64,000 nt of DNA from Diphasiastrum complanatum (GCA_029204225.1 CM055093.1:17075041-17139040), one strand, 5' to 3'. Shown: positions 14,051 through 24,802, counted from the stretch's first letter. The notes: generated by a model from the letters alone, not told the origin. Numbers and translations: made by a program.

Positions 14051-15118
14051 TTGTTTGGCTTGAAGCAGGCATCGAGCTCTTGGAATTCAAGACTTATTGA
14101 CTTTCTATTTTCTATTGGATTCACTCAAAGTGAGTATGATCCAAGTTTGTACATAAAGTTTGATGTAAATGGCATTGTACTTTTGTTTATTTATGTAGAT
14201 GACATCATCATACTTAGTGGTGATAACATTGATGGCATAGAGAATGTTGAAAATGCAGCAATTAGACTCTAATAAACCTTTAAAATGATGGAGGAAGCAC
14301 CTTCAATGTATCCAATTGAGATCCTATATCTAAAACACCAATCAATTTAGTGTTTCCTAGCTTCACCTTGGCTTGAACTCCACTTGTAGGCTCAAATTCA
14401 TGAAATTCCCTTCACACGTGTGAAAGTAAGAACTGTCACAGACATAGTACAGTACCTGAACTTCCAAATCAATCTCACAAAGTCAAATTACTCAACAAAA
14501 ATAGCAAATATCAAATATATAGATCATCAACAACATTGGTGGATTGAAAACCAATTTTTTATTCATAAATTGATGGAGATCCCGTCACATATTTATACAT
14601 TTCAAGCTCGGATCTACTTTTCATAACCTAACCATAATATCCAACCTAATTGATCATTGGATCCACGCTAATTAGGGTCTTTGATCTTGAGATCCAAAAA
14701 CAATGTAAAACATACTATTTTTTACTCCTATTTTATCTCTACCCTATCTAAGCACTCTTTGGCCTTATTTCAAATGTGCCTTTACAATGTAGGATGTAGA
14801 ATAAGACTTTGGAAAAGCATCCTATGGTATTTGGCACGTGTGGCATCTATTTACATGGCCATCTTGCCAATTACAATGCATGTGACCAAAGTTGGTCCTA
14901 ACTAGCTTGTGAATTTTAATAGAGAAAACCAAAAAATATCTATCTCTAGAGTTTAAGATGGTAGATCTTGGTCAAATTCACTTTATATTGGGTATAGAAG
15001 TACTTAGAGGTTCATATTTCATCTTCATTAGTTAATCTAAGTTTGCTCAAAGTTTTCTCAATAGATTTAAGATACAAGATTGCAAGCATGTAGAAACACC
15101 AATGGAGCAAGATATCCA
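14051..15118 (+). pseudogene. Copia K reverse transcriptase, split by solo LTR
   Basis: FGLKQASSSWNSRLIDFL, YDPSLYIKF and FIYVDDIIILSG (catalytic YVDD) are in one frame to 14,244. If the solo LTR and one GAGAA copy are ignored, the reading frame resumes from 14,927 with EFKMVDLGQIHFILGIEV and ends in CKHVETPMEQD near 15,118. The N-terminal half of RT is absent. Confidence 0.8.
14245..14921 (-). mobile_element. Solo LTR of copia family A (minus), TSD GAGAA
   Basis: 677 bp bounded by TG...(T)A on the plus strand (the terminal C has become T). It aligns in reverse with the A1 LTR, including the GTGCCAAATA block. Target duplications GAGAA are perfect at 14,240-14,244 and 14,922-14,926. Unequal recombination between two LTRs normally leaves such solo copies. 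Confidence 0.85.
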
Positions 15119-15520
15119 CTCCTATTCATTTCAATGCATAATATTTAGATATGTTGTTTCTTTCATTACTTTCAAAGATGTTTCTGTTAAAAATTCACAA
15201 TTCTAGCTTGACTAGTTTTGGCCATATGACTTGTAAATAGTTAGATGGTCGTGATGTGGCTTGTCACACGTGCCAAATAGCATAGGATTCCATTCATAAG
15301 TATGTTCTCAAGTAGACCTAAGTGTTAGAACCTTTGGAATGAGTCCAAATTATGCTTAGATACAAGAGAGAAAAAATAGGAGCTATTTTTGGTAATTTTT
15401 GCATTGTTGAGGGATCTCTAAGACTCCAACCCTAACTTGGTAGGGATGAAAGATCCACCAAAATTATCATTAGGGATAGGTTTAGGGCTACTCATACCTG
15501 CCCAAAACCGTGATGGATCA

Positions 15521-15530
15521 TGTATATATA
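15521..15530 (+). promoter_or_regulatory. TATA box of the A LTR
   Basis: TGTATATATA, about 340 bp into the LTR; the same box is in the 3' LTR at about 20,780. It is the only strong TATA in the LTR, so transcription probably starts some 30 bp downstream (inference). Confidence 0.5.
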
Positions 15531-15696
15531 GGTGATGATATCTCACCAAAATCAATCAAGCAATTTCATGATTTTTCTCTCATAATGGTGCAATTGCTCT
15601 CTATGTTCATAATTGTTTGAGTTCTTGTAATTACTAATGATTATAGGATTGAATGTAGGTCTGGTGTATAGTACTCAGACTGTGGGAGGCCATACT

Positions 15697-15710
15697 TTCA
15701 CACGTGTGAA
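15697..15710. promoter_or_regulatory. CACACGTGTG palindrome in the A LTR
   Basis: TTCACACGTGTGAA, a perfect 14-bp palindrome with the G-box core CACGTG, downstream of the TATA box and 163 bp from the LTR 3' end. The 3' LTR has it at 20,955-20,968. See the findings for other families. Confidence 0.6.
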
Positions 15711-15866
15711 GCCTTCTTCAAGGATTTGGGCCATTTAGTGAGGTTCAAGCATAGATTTTTGATGGATTTTGATGGTTCAACTTGTGCTAATCTTATGAGA
15801 TCATAATCTATTGTTTCCCTCATCATTCCAAGTGTTTTAGGATCCTTTTTTGCTATAATTTTCACA

Positions 15867-15878
15867 TGGTATCAGAGC
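15867..15878 (+). promoter_or_regulatory. Primer-binding site, initiator Met tRNA (A1)
   Basis: TGGTATCAGAGC abuts the LTR end. Confidence 0.9.
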
Positions 15879-16672
15879 GTAAAGGCTGAAATGAGATAAA
15901 TCCTTGGTTTTCATTCAATTTGATCACAATTTTTGATCTAAATCTTGTGTAGATTGGATCTTAGCATCTAGCATTGATTCTAGAACTCAAAGTGAGTCAA
16001 ATACATTGGAGATTGGTGTTGTGTGACTTCATTTTCAGGTGTTTAGGTGTCTAAAACTAGAGGCAAAGTTTAATTCAATTCACATTACCAAGATAGCAAG
16101 TTTTGCTTGCTCCAAGCATTGATTTCTAAGCAAGTTTTGGAGGTGATTTCATAGAGGAGGCTTTCTAGCATTTAAGGAGAGGGAAGATCAGAGTTTTGGG
16201 GACTCTTCAAGGCTATTCTAAGGTGTAGAGGATACCTCCTAAAGTGATTTAGGTTCAGTCCAACCATTGCTTGACTTATGCACCAAATTAGATCAATTTT
16301 TCATCAATTTTGATCAATTTTTTGCTTGTGATTGGATAGTAGATTTGTTGCATCCTCATTAAGTTCCATTTAGATGTTTTACAAGTGATTTTGGAAGTAT
16401 ATTAGGTTGCTGAAAGTCACTCTTGATCAGATCATTTGGAAGCTTCAATGTTCTTTATAGAAAGAGGGGCAATTCTACTAGTATTGTCTACTTCAATCAA
16501 GCAAGTGCATTGTTTCTAGTATTCTATGATTTGATTTTGTCAGAGATCATTCTTAGATCTTTATAGGAAGTCTATTACTGAGCTTTTCAGGTCCCTAATA
16601 AGTGGGGTATATCTTCAATCAAATCAATAGAAGTAACCTTCATTTGTGTCAAGTCCTTGATTAGGAGACTAG

Positions 16673-17930
16673 ATGGCATCTATAAATGCATATCTTTTGG
16701 ATACTAATGAAAGGCTCAACAAAACTAACTATTCCATATGGAAAGTTAGAATGGAATCCATCATGATCATGCAAGATCTTATGGACATTGTAAATGGTAA
16801 GGAGGTTGAACCTATTCATCCTCAAGAAAAAGCCAAATACATCAAGAGGTGCAATGTTGCACTACATTGCATAAAAATGAATGTTGCAAATGGGAACTCT
16901 TAAGAGAGGTAGGAGATTGCACTTCGGCTCAAGATGCTTGGGAGACTTTGCAAAAGGTCTATGAATCCAAGAACCAAACTAGAATGTTAGCTTTGAAGAA
17001 TCAAATCTATAGAAGCTATCAAAAGAAAGGAGAGAATGTACATACTTTTGTCCTAAGAGTAAAGGAATTGAACAGAGAGCTAGCCTTCATAGGTGATCCT
17101 ATCAAGGATGAAGAGCCTGTTCAACTCATATTGAATGGACTAGCCTTTGAATTTGACAATTTGGTTCAGGGATATGCAATTATGGGTAAGCTACCCATAC
17201 TTGAAGAATTCCAAGGCACACTCATGGCCGAGGAATCAATAAGGAGCCAAATGCAAGAGAGGATGGATAGGCTTTCCATCCAAGGTGGAGATGACCAAGC
17301 TCTCTTCACCGAAGGCAAAGGCAAGTCCAAAGGCAAAGGATCAACATTCAAGAAGTCTTCAAAGCTTGAGGATCAAGAAGGACCCTCAAAGGCATCTCCA
17401 TCAACCACCAAAGTCAAGAAGGACAAATCAAAGGTGAAGTGCTACTATTGTAGCAAGATGGGGCATTATGCCTTGGAATGCTTCAAGAGGAAGCAAGATC
17501 AAAGCCAAACGAACATGAGCAAAGAGGAGGAGGAGGAGAGTTCACATGAGGACTCTCTCATGATGTCCATATTTTCTTCAACAAGCTTCAAAGGAGAAGA
17601 TCCTTGGTGGATTGACTCGGGTGCTAGTTCACACATGACTAGTAAAAGGGAGTTTTTCTCTTCTCTCTTATCTTATGATGGACCTATAAAGTCTATCTAT
17701 ACAGCAAATGATGAAGCTTGTAAGATTGAAGGAGTTGGTAGCATTCCCCTTTGCTTATGATCTTCCAAAAAGATCAACATAGAAGGTGTTTTGTACATTC
17801 CTACAATAACAAACAATCTACTAAGTGTTGGCCAAATGGTAGACAATGGTTTCAATGTTGACTTTGCTTCAAATGAATGTTTTATCAAGAAGAAGGATAA
17901 GATAGTGGCTAAGACACTAGACTTGGCAAA
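16673..17930 (+). pseudogene. A1 gag and protease (one frameshift, one stop)
   Basis: Starts MASINAYLLDTNERLNKTNY after a 794-bp leader; homologous starts occur in element H (MASISAYLL) and C2 (MGSIKAYLL). A frameshift near 16,895 moves to the next frame, which runs through the UBN2-like gag body and the zinc knuckle CYYCSKMGHYALEC (17,440s). The aspartic protease motif WWIDSGASSHMT (17,610s) is intact. A TGA at 17,758 interrupts the protease, and VLYIPTITNNLLSVGQM continues beyond it in the same frame. Confidence 0.85.
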
Positions 17931-17939
17931 CTTTATAAG

Positions 17940-18867
17940 TTGGATGCATTTGTGGATACTAATGTTGTCATGTTGGCCGAGAAGAGCAAGATATCTACCT
18001 TTACTTTATGGCACAAAAGACTTGGACATGTCAACTCAAGTTCCATGGAGGCTATGATCAAGGAGGAGTATGCTTTAGGCCTACCAAGGTCTATTGGGAA
18101 GGAAGACAAGGTTTGTGAAGCTTGTGCCTTATCCAAGGCACATAAGAAGGTGTTTCCTAACTCCATCACAAAGTCATCTCATCCTCTTAAACTCACACAC
18201 TCGGATGTGCACATTGCTAGCACCAAATCTAATGGAGGTTCATCCATGTTTTTAATCTTCATTGATGACTACTCAAGATATTGTTGGGTGTTCTTACTTT
18301 CCTTCAAGTCTCAAGTATTTGAGGAGGAAGGGATCAAGAAAGAGACTTCTTGTCCTTACACCTCTCAACAAAATAGAGTTGTTGAAAGAAGGAATTGGAA
18401 ATTATGTGAATGTTCTAAGGCTTTAAGATTAGATGCTTGTTTGCCCAAATCCTTTTTGGGTGATCTCTTGTATGTGCAAACTACTTGATGAATAGGGTGT
18501 CTTGCAAAGCAATTGAAGGCAAAACTCCTTATGAGATGTTGTATGGAAAGAAACCCAGTCTTAATCACTTAAAAGTTTTTGGGTGTATGTATATGTTTAT
18601 GTGCATGTGTCATTGGAAACAAGAACCAAGGAGGATCCATCTTCCACAAGAGGAATCATGCTTGGATATGCAATCTCAAGCAAGGGCTACAAAGTCTATC
18701 TCCCATCCTTGAACAAATTTGTTGTTTTAAGGGATGTTATCTTTGATGAACATCATATGCATATGCTTGAAGAAGGCTCAAGTGCTCCAACAATCAAGAA
18801 GAAGATGGCTGAGGAGCAAGATCTTGGTTCTGAGGAGGAGCTCATGGAGGAGCAAGCACAAAAATAG
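17940..18867 (+). pseudogene. A1 integrase (core deleted in the middle)
   Basis: GAG-pre-integrase WHKRLGHVNSSSMEAM with the HH-CC half CEACALSKAHK is followed by LTHSDVHIAS and FLIFIDDYSRYCWVFLL. The sequence then jumps from SQVFE to EEGIKKETSCPYTSQQN, so the segment with the second catalytic Asp is missing. VVERRN keeps the Glu. C-terminal parts (LETRTKEDPSS, KGYKVYLPSLNKFVV) lie in shifted frames up to 18,867. Confidence 0.8.
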
Positions 18868-19602
18868 ATCTATCCTTAGAGTTCAAAAGTAAACTATGCT
18901 CAAAGTCTTTTGAAGAAGTTTAAGATGGAAGTATGCAAAAGTGTTGACACACCAATGGAGCAAGATGTAAAAGTGCCAAATGAAGATGATGAAAGATTCT
19001 TCATGGACATTACTTTGTTTAGGCAGCTTATAGGCTCCTTAATGTGGATCACTATAACTAGACCAGATATTAGCTTTAGTGTATGTAGGTTGAGCCAACC
19101 CATGCAAAAGCCATTGAAATTCCATTGGAAAAAGGCTAAGAGGATTCTAAGATACATCTCGGATACATTGGATTTTGGGATTCTACATAGAGGAGATGTG
19201 ATTAACCTTCAAGCATTTAGTGATTCAGATTTTGCAGGGGACAAGAGGGATAGGAAATCGACAAGTGCCTATTCAACTTTCATAGGAGAAGGTGTGGTTT
19301 TGTGGCTTTCAAAAAAACAAGAAACTGTATCTCTATCTTCAACTGAGGCCAAGTACAAAGCTTTGACAACCACTACAAAGGAGGTACTTTGGATCAAGAG
19401 ATTATTGGTGGAGCTAAAGATCATGGATTCAGAGGAGGCACCAATAATCTACAATGACAATATATCAGCACAACACCTTGCATCTAACCCAATCTTCCAT
19501 GCAAGATCTAAGCACATTGAGATATGGCATCACTTTGTGAGAGAAATGGTGCAAGCCAAGGAGATTGCTTTGGCTCATGTTCCAAGCAATGAATGTAGCT
19601 GA
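18868..19602 (+). pseudogene. A1 RNase H with RT tail; RT core absent
   Basis: At 18,868-18,910 only the scrap LSLEFK joined to AQSLLKKFKMEVCKSV remains of the RT; the whole catalytic part with YVDD is gone. The RT-connection segment (VDTPMEQDVK, FRQLIGSLMW) and RNase H (FSDSDFAGDKRDRKSTSAYS, LSSTEAKYKAL, NDNISAQHLASNPIFHARSK) are open for 230 codons. The catalytic DSD and TEAE-type positions are recognisable (TEAK here). Confidence 0.85.
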
Positions 19603-19696
19603 TCTACTTAATAAAACACTTCAAAAGACACCTTTTATGAAGTTTAGATCATCACTTGGAGTGATTATTAAAGCAATGATTGAACCAAGCTAGATA

Positions 19697-19707
19697 GTGA
19701 GGAGGAG
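19697..19707 (+). other. Polypurine tract of A1
   Basis: GTGAGGAGGAG immediately before the 3' LTR, the plus-strand primer for reverse transcription. The same GGAGGAG form precedes the 3' LTRs of A', B and D; C1 and C2 have the variants TTTGAGGAG and TTTGAAGAG. Confidence 0.8.
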
Positions 19708-21126
19708 TGTTAAAAATTCACAATTCTAGCTTGACTAGTTTTGGCCATATGACTTGTAAATAGTTAGATTGTCATGATGTGGCTTGTCACACGTGCCAAA
19801 TAGCATAGTATTCCATTCATAAGTATGTTCTCAGGTAGACCTAAGTGTTAGAACCTTTGGAATGAGTCCAAATTATGCTTACAAGAGAGAAAAAATAGGA
19901 GCTATTTTTGGTAATTTTTGCATTGTTGAGGGATCTCCAAGATTCCAACCCTAACTTGGTAGGGATGAAAGATACCCAAAATTAGCCTTAGGGATAGGTT
20001 TAGGGCTACTCATGCCTACCCAAAACTGTTGAATTTCACACGTGTGGATTGTCCACTACATGTACTTGTGATCTCCTAAGGTGTGTAGATGCACCAAGAT
20101 CAAGACTAGATTGAGATTCAAGATCTATCTTTGATTCTATGGCAAAAACACACTACTACATGCATTCAATCACTTCCAACTCTCACTCACACGTGTGAGA
20201 AGTATTCAAAAAATAATCTAAGGAAAAACAAGCTGCTCTCCTCGGGTAGAGAGAGAAAAAACATCATGAGCTCTTGAGTAGAGAGAGAAAGCTAGAAATT
20301 CAATAACACACAAAATCCATGAAATCACCAAATCAATCAGATCCAAAATGAGGAGTACAGTGATACTAGTAGATCCACGAGCTACCACTATGCTTAACTA
20401 TGATTGGACCATTCTTTGTCACCTCTTGATCCTATTGGACCATTGATCCATGCACTCTTAATTCTATTGGACTATATTCAAGCACACCTCAATTTTCTAT
20501 TGGACCTCACAAGGTTCCACCTCTAAATCCTATTGGACCTCTTGGAATTCATCAAACAAAAGCTTTACACTTGTCTACACTCTAATCGGCGCGTGTTTAG
20601 CCTCTTACTCTATTTTGGCTCAATAGTGACATTACAAGTGGAAATGCATAATTTGCCATCTATGCCAAATTTATTCCTATCAGCATCCTACACCTAGATG
20701 CTTGATGTAAAAAATATAAGACCCCTATATCTAACATAGATAATCTTTTTCAATTCTTCACAAAAATCGTGATGGATCATGTATATATAGGTGATGATAT
20801 CTCACCAAAATCAATCAAGCAATTTCATGGTTTTTCTCTCATAATGGTGCAATTGCTCTCTATGTTCATAATTGTTTGAGTTCTTGTGATTACTAATGAT
20901 TATAGGATTGAATGTAGGTCTGGTGTACAGTATTTAGACTGTGGGAGGCCGTACTTTCACACGTGTGAAGCCTTCTTCAAGGATTTGGGCCATTTAGTGA
21001 GGTTCAAGCATAGATTTTTTTATGGATTTTGATGGTTCAACTTGTGCTAATCTTATGAGATCATAATCTATTGTTTCCCTCATCATTTTAAGTGTTTTAG
21101 GATCCTTATGTGCTGTAATTTTCACA
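19708..21126 (+). repeat. A1 3' LTR with a nested solo LTR
   Basis: Matches the 5' LTR on both sides of a 736-bp insertion at 20,027-20,762. The insertion lies about 20 bp upstream of the TATA box and separates it from the upstream LTR sequence. Confidence 0.9.
20027..20762 (-). mobile_element. Solo LTR of copia family B nested in the A1 3' LTR
   Basis: TGTTGAATTT...TTCTTCACA, colinear with the two LTRs of element B. Target duplications AAAAC (20,022-20,026) and AAAAT (20,763-20,767) differ by one transition; the A1 5' LTR has AAAAC at this point. Confidence 0.9.
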
Positions 21127-21251
21127 GTTTAATATGCTCCCACTGGTACCACATACTCCTGTCAAGAATCTCATGGAAAAACGCAGTGTCATTTTTTGCA
21201 TTTTTTGCCTGTCAGGATTTGTGAGTAAATATGCAGAGTGATGTATAATTT

Positions 21252-22115
21252 ATTTGGTAAAACTGTGGAATTGCCACTTGGGCTCCACCTAAGCACCTCT
21301 CTTGCTTATTTAAGAGGTCCCCTCTTCTATGAGGGAGCTTTTTATGTATTGTCTCTACTCCTTGTGATTAATGAGAAGAACCTCCATGAGTATTGGCAAG
21401 CAATTAGCTTGTTGATCATGATAGCTTTCTTGAGTGATGCTCTTATGATCATGCTCTTCCATCATTTGTGTGTGGTTGTGGATTTAGTTTAGTTTCTTAC
21501 TTTTTTTCCTTATGCATTGTGGATTAGTTGTGAATTAGATTTCTTGCTTTTGTGGACTAGTATAGAATCAAGCATTAAAGTAAACTATATAGGCTAGAAA
21601 TGTGGTTTATATCTTGCAAATCCATATACATTCTAGTTCTTGATGTTTTTGAAATGTCCAAGAATCAATAAATGAGTGTTTCTTGATTCTTGAACATTGA
21701 CAATGCTATCTATTTAGTTTTCTTGTTTCTAGTTTTTTGATTTTGCCGTGATGCATGTTAGATTAGTTTGCATTATGCAATGATCTGTTCAACTAGATTT
21801 TGTAGCAATAACTAGTAGGATCTCAATTGATCCTCAACTGAGTTGCAAGTTGATTTCTTGTTGACATTTTGGTTTGTTGTTTGGTAATAAATGCATGTAA
21901 ATACAGAGCGAGAGTGACAAACCCATGTATTTTTTGACAGATAGGACAAACTACAACGCTTTTAGATCCCTTTGCCTGATTTGGGCATCAAACCAAGAAC
22001 ATGTAAGAACTGGAATGCCCGAAGAAGCCTGGTAACAAGCAGCTTTGAAACCAGAGATAAAGAACCGTAAGAAATGCCAAACCGTAACAAATCCCAAGTA
22101 GAGGATCTGTCAACA
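21252..22115 (+). mobile_element. LTR-like element J, copy 2 (5' truncated)
   Basis: Matches copy 1 from about 12,645 to 13,494 nearly throughout, including the promoter-like TTGCTTATTTAAGAGG. It lacks the first 220 bp of copy 1. The 125 bp before it (21,127-21,251) are unassigned. Confidence 0.6.
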
Positions 22116-22419
22116 TTTGACCCCATTGCCACTTGAATCCATACGCATAACCATTGAAAATGTCTTCTCTGTATGATGCACTTCGCAACACTCCGATCCT
22201 TGCATAAAGTTTACACACCTTTCCATCGTTTTGACGTGTTACGAGATAGTTCTGATCTTGATCTACAAAGTTCATGATCCCGGCCTTGACCAAGTCCTTG
22301 ACTAGCACACTAGCCGACTCCCTGACTAGAACACTCACCGAGTCCTCTGGCTTATTTACCAGTCGAGCCCTTGCATTGATCACCGACCGAACCGAATGAA
22401 CCTTCACCATCCACCGCAT
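21988..22419 (-). CDS. Unidentified 143-codon ORF overlapping element J copy 2
   Basis: The C-terminal third (FGLAFLTVLYLWF-type residues) is hydrophobic and could be one membrane segment; the N-terminal third is made from the flanking repeat (SVSVLVRESASVLVKDL). The C-terminal part is conserved at DNA level in J copy 1 (13,330-13,450). I do not recognise the protein. It could be a captured host exon or chance. Confidence 0.2.
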   Translation of the reverse strand: MRWMVKVHSVRSVINARARLVNKPEDSVSVLVRESASVLVKDLVKAGIMNFVDQDQNYLVTRQNDGKVCKLYARIGVLRSASYREDIFNGYAYGFKWQWGQMLTDPLLGICYGLAFLTVLYLWFQSCLLPGFFGHSSSYMFLV

Positions 22420-22716
22420 CCTTGCATTCGAGAGTCCTCAAACTTCAACATCGAATCGAACCGAACCAACTGTCCCCAACTGAACTTGATCACCTGACCG
22501 AGTCTTCGAACTTCGTCACCTGACCGAGTCCTCGAACTTCAACACTGGACCGAATCTACTATCCACAACTGAACTTGATCACCTAACCGAGTCCTCAAAC
22601 TTCAACACCGGACCGAACCGACTGTCCAACTGAACTTCATCATCTGACCGAGTCCTATCCAATTGAACTTGATCACCTGACCGAGTCCTTGAACTTCGTC
22701 AGCGGACCGAGCCCTC
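22337..22716 (+). repeat. Degenerate ACCGAG-rich repeat
   Basis: ACCGAGTCCT-like words start at 22,337, 22,497, 22,523, 22,586, 22,647, 22,680 and 22,706, embedded in repeated CTGAACTTGATCACCT and GAACTTCAACA words. The spacing is irregular (26, 33, about 62 bp). Similar CCGAG words recur at 31,790-32,040. Confidence 0.7.
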
Positions 22717-22744
22717 GAACTTCAACATTGAAGCAACGCTAAAA

Positions 22745-23060
22745 AAGTTGATGCACCAGTGAACGATGATGTACCTTATGCTTGCCTTTTTCAAAATGAT
22801 GTTGTACCACTTTGGGCTAAATAAATAACTCAGTTCCTTACCATTGTAAGACTAAAAGATGGGCTCAATGTAGTAGCCAAGCAAAAATTCTTAATAAAAG
22901 TGGCACCCTTCCAACTCATCTCAGGTCAATTATACAAAAGGGGTGTTGACGGGATCATTCGCTGATGCGCTTATGAGTCTAAGATACGCCTTATTATATC
23001 TCAGGTGCATGAAGGTATTGGTGGTGGTCACCAAGATCATACTCAAGGGGCTGATTTTTT
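22745..23060 (+). pseudogene. Gypsy pol scrap L: RNase H-integrase linker
   Basis: The plus frame reads DAPVNDDVPYACLF, then FQLISGQLYKRGVDGIIR and IISQVHEGIGGGHQ, with the first two histidines of the integrase HHCC zinc domain. The matching part of element E reads YQLIAGQLYRRGPDGIL and SHEGMGGGHF, so L is from a related gypsy lineage. Stops and the loss of flanking domains make it a remnant. Confidence 0.65.
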
Positions 23061-23899
23061 ATTATGTTAGAGAAGTTTTAAAGTGGTCATTTGGTTTTAA
23101 ATCTTTTTGAAAAAAGATTTGTGGGATGGTTAGAGAAAGTCTGCCTCTACATTCACAAAAAAAAAAAAAAAAAATTGGAAAAAGATTGATTCTAGCTATG
23201 TGTTTTGATCAAAACTAGTGTTTTCTTTTTGCATAAATGAAGTGTCTAAACTTCTGATTTTTATTTTGAAGTTATTTTTTTCAGACCTGTAAATATGAAA
23301 ATCAGATCTAAAAAGTGAAGTTTTTATAAAAAAACTTCATTAGTTACACCTTTCTACGTACTAGTTTCATGAAAATGGCAATGTAGAAATCAAAAGGTAG
23401 TGTAACTTTATGCATAAAAAAGGTTTTGAAGATCTTTTTTTTTTTTTCATTTTCAAGTTTTAATTTTTAGTCCTGTAAATCTGAAAAACAGATTTGAAAA
23501 GTGAAGTTAGCTCCATTAGTTTTCCATTTCTAGGCACTAGTTTCATGGATTTGAAGAACTAGGGAAGTGAGAAATGTGAAAATTTGTGTTGAATTTGAAA
23601 TGACAAATGGAAATGAAATTGAAATAGGAACTTTATGTAAACATTAGCTTGAAGTATTTAATTGAAGTTTACATAAAAATTAGATTTGACTTTTGCTTTG
23701 GGTTGAGGCAAAAGTAGGAAATTGCTTGGTGTAGTTTTCTCTTAAGCTTGGATTGAGCTTACAAACAATACATATTGAATGAGTAGAAGTAAATGCTTTT
23801 ATTTGCATTGGATTATGTAAGAATTTAAGCATTTCTATCATTCTAATTAGAATTACTTGTTGTCGTATTTGCATAATAGGAAACACACAAGCAACTCCA
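23061..23899. repeat. AT-rich leader-like DNA with a ~185-bp-spaced direct duplication
   Basis: CCTGTAAAT(A/C)TGAAAA-CAGAT followed by AAAGTGAAGTT occurs at about 23,285 and again at about 23,470. CACTAGTTTCATG-like words follow each copy. The stretch precedes the gag of gypsy M and could be its leader. No primer-binding site recognised. Confidence 0.5.
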
Positions 23900-24802
23900 A
23901 TGGATCAAACCAATGAAAACACATCATTTGATCTATCAAACCCATCCAATGTGGCACAAGCTCTTGAACTTTTACACCAACAAGTTCAAGCCATCAATAA
24001 AAAGCTTCTTGAAACTAATCAAAGGAACCAAGACTTAGAGTTTAGGTTAGCCAACCAGAAGAAGCATGTAATTCCACCTCTTGTAAAATTGTTTAAGGGG
24101 GAGAAGTAAGATAGGAACTTGCAAGTGATAAGTTCATGGCTTAATGTATGAAACAAATACATTGGCATAAACCAATTCCCTGAATGTGAAAAGTTGTCCA
24201 TTGTAACTATGTTCCTTGAAGGAAGAGCTTTAGTATGGTGGGATGACCTAGTTGCAAAAGGCAATCAACCTTGTACATGGGATGAGCTTTGCATAGTTTT
24301 TAGGGAATACTTCCTACCACTATTAGATGACTATGAACACTTTCAAAAGTTGAGTCCTTTAACAATGAATAAAGGTTTGGAACAATTCATTGAAGATTTT
24401 GATGGGTACCTAGATCCACTTTATAGTGACATTCCACCAAAGGTACAAATGTTAATGTTTATTGATGGGTTACCAAAAGATTACCAAGTGGATGTTCGTA
24501 GGAACCATCCAAAACCCTAGAAGATGTTATTAGGGCTGCAAAGTATTTTGATGACACACCTAAGCTGTCTAGGGGTCACCAGCCTAATGAGCCAAAGAAA
24601 GGTTTTCAATTTAAGAGGAAGGATAGGGAAGCTATTAATGAAACACATCCGAGTTCCAACAATCCTAAGAAAACCAAGAAATTTTTTAAAAATCATAGCT
24701 GAAGCTCGTAAGAAGAACCTTTGTTTCAAGTGCAATAGCGAGGGTCACCTTGCACGAGATTGCATCAAAAAACCAGCTTCTACCTCAGGTAATCTATCTT
24801 GA
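23900..24802 (+). pseudogene. Gypsy M gag (broken)
   Basis: MDQTNENTSFDLSNP begins an ORF with a short coiled-coil stretch (ELLHQQVQAINKKLLETNQR). After stops at about 24,109-24,150, the retrotransposon gag domain (PF03732 type) follows with FLEGRALVWWDDLVAKG and FREYFLPL (24,194-24,520). After a frame change, the zinc knuckle CFKCNSEGHLARDC is at about 24,722. This is Ty3/gypsy gag order. The first two parts are separated by at least two stops. Confidence 0.8.

Larger units (their letters stand above)
13495..15184 (+). mobile_element. Copia fragment K (integrase and RT), split by a solo LTR
   Basis: Copia integrase C-terminal sequence runs from 13,495 and jumps at about 14,050 to RT, so the RT N-terminal half is deleted. 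It is interrupted at 14,245-14,921 by a solo LTR and ends at the 5' LTR of A1. Its protein is closest to that of A1 among the elements here (same LETRTKEDPSS and GKTPFEVLYG segments), so K belongs to the A lineage. Confidence 0.75.
15185..15866 (+). repeat. A1 5' LTR
   Basis: 682 bp, TGTTAAAAATTC...TTTTCACA, directly followed by the primer site. It pairs with the 3' LTR with a modest number of substitutions visible by eye. Confidence 0.9.
15185..21126 (+). mobile_element. Copia element A1, both LTRs, no RT core
   Basis: 5' LTR 15,185-15,866, primer site 15,867-15,878, gag from 16,673, protease, integrase, RNase H to 19,602, polypurine tract 19,697-19,707, 3' LTR 19,708-21,126. Flanks are GTTTC (15,180-15,184) and GTTTA (21,127-21,131), a target duplication with one mismatch. 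The RT catalytic region is deleted, so this copy could move only with help. Confidence 0.9.

Noticed and set aside
22337-22716. CRISPR-like array
   Set aside because: Irregular spacing, degenerate repeats, eukaryotic retroelement context.
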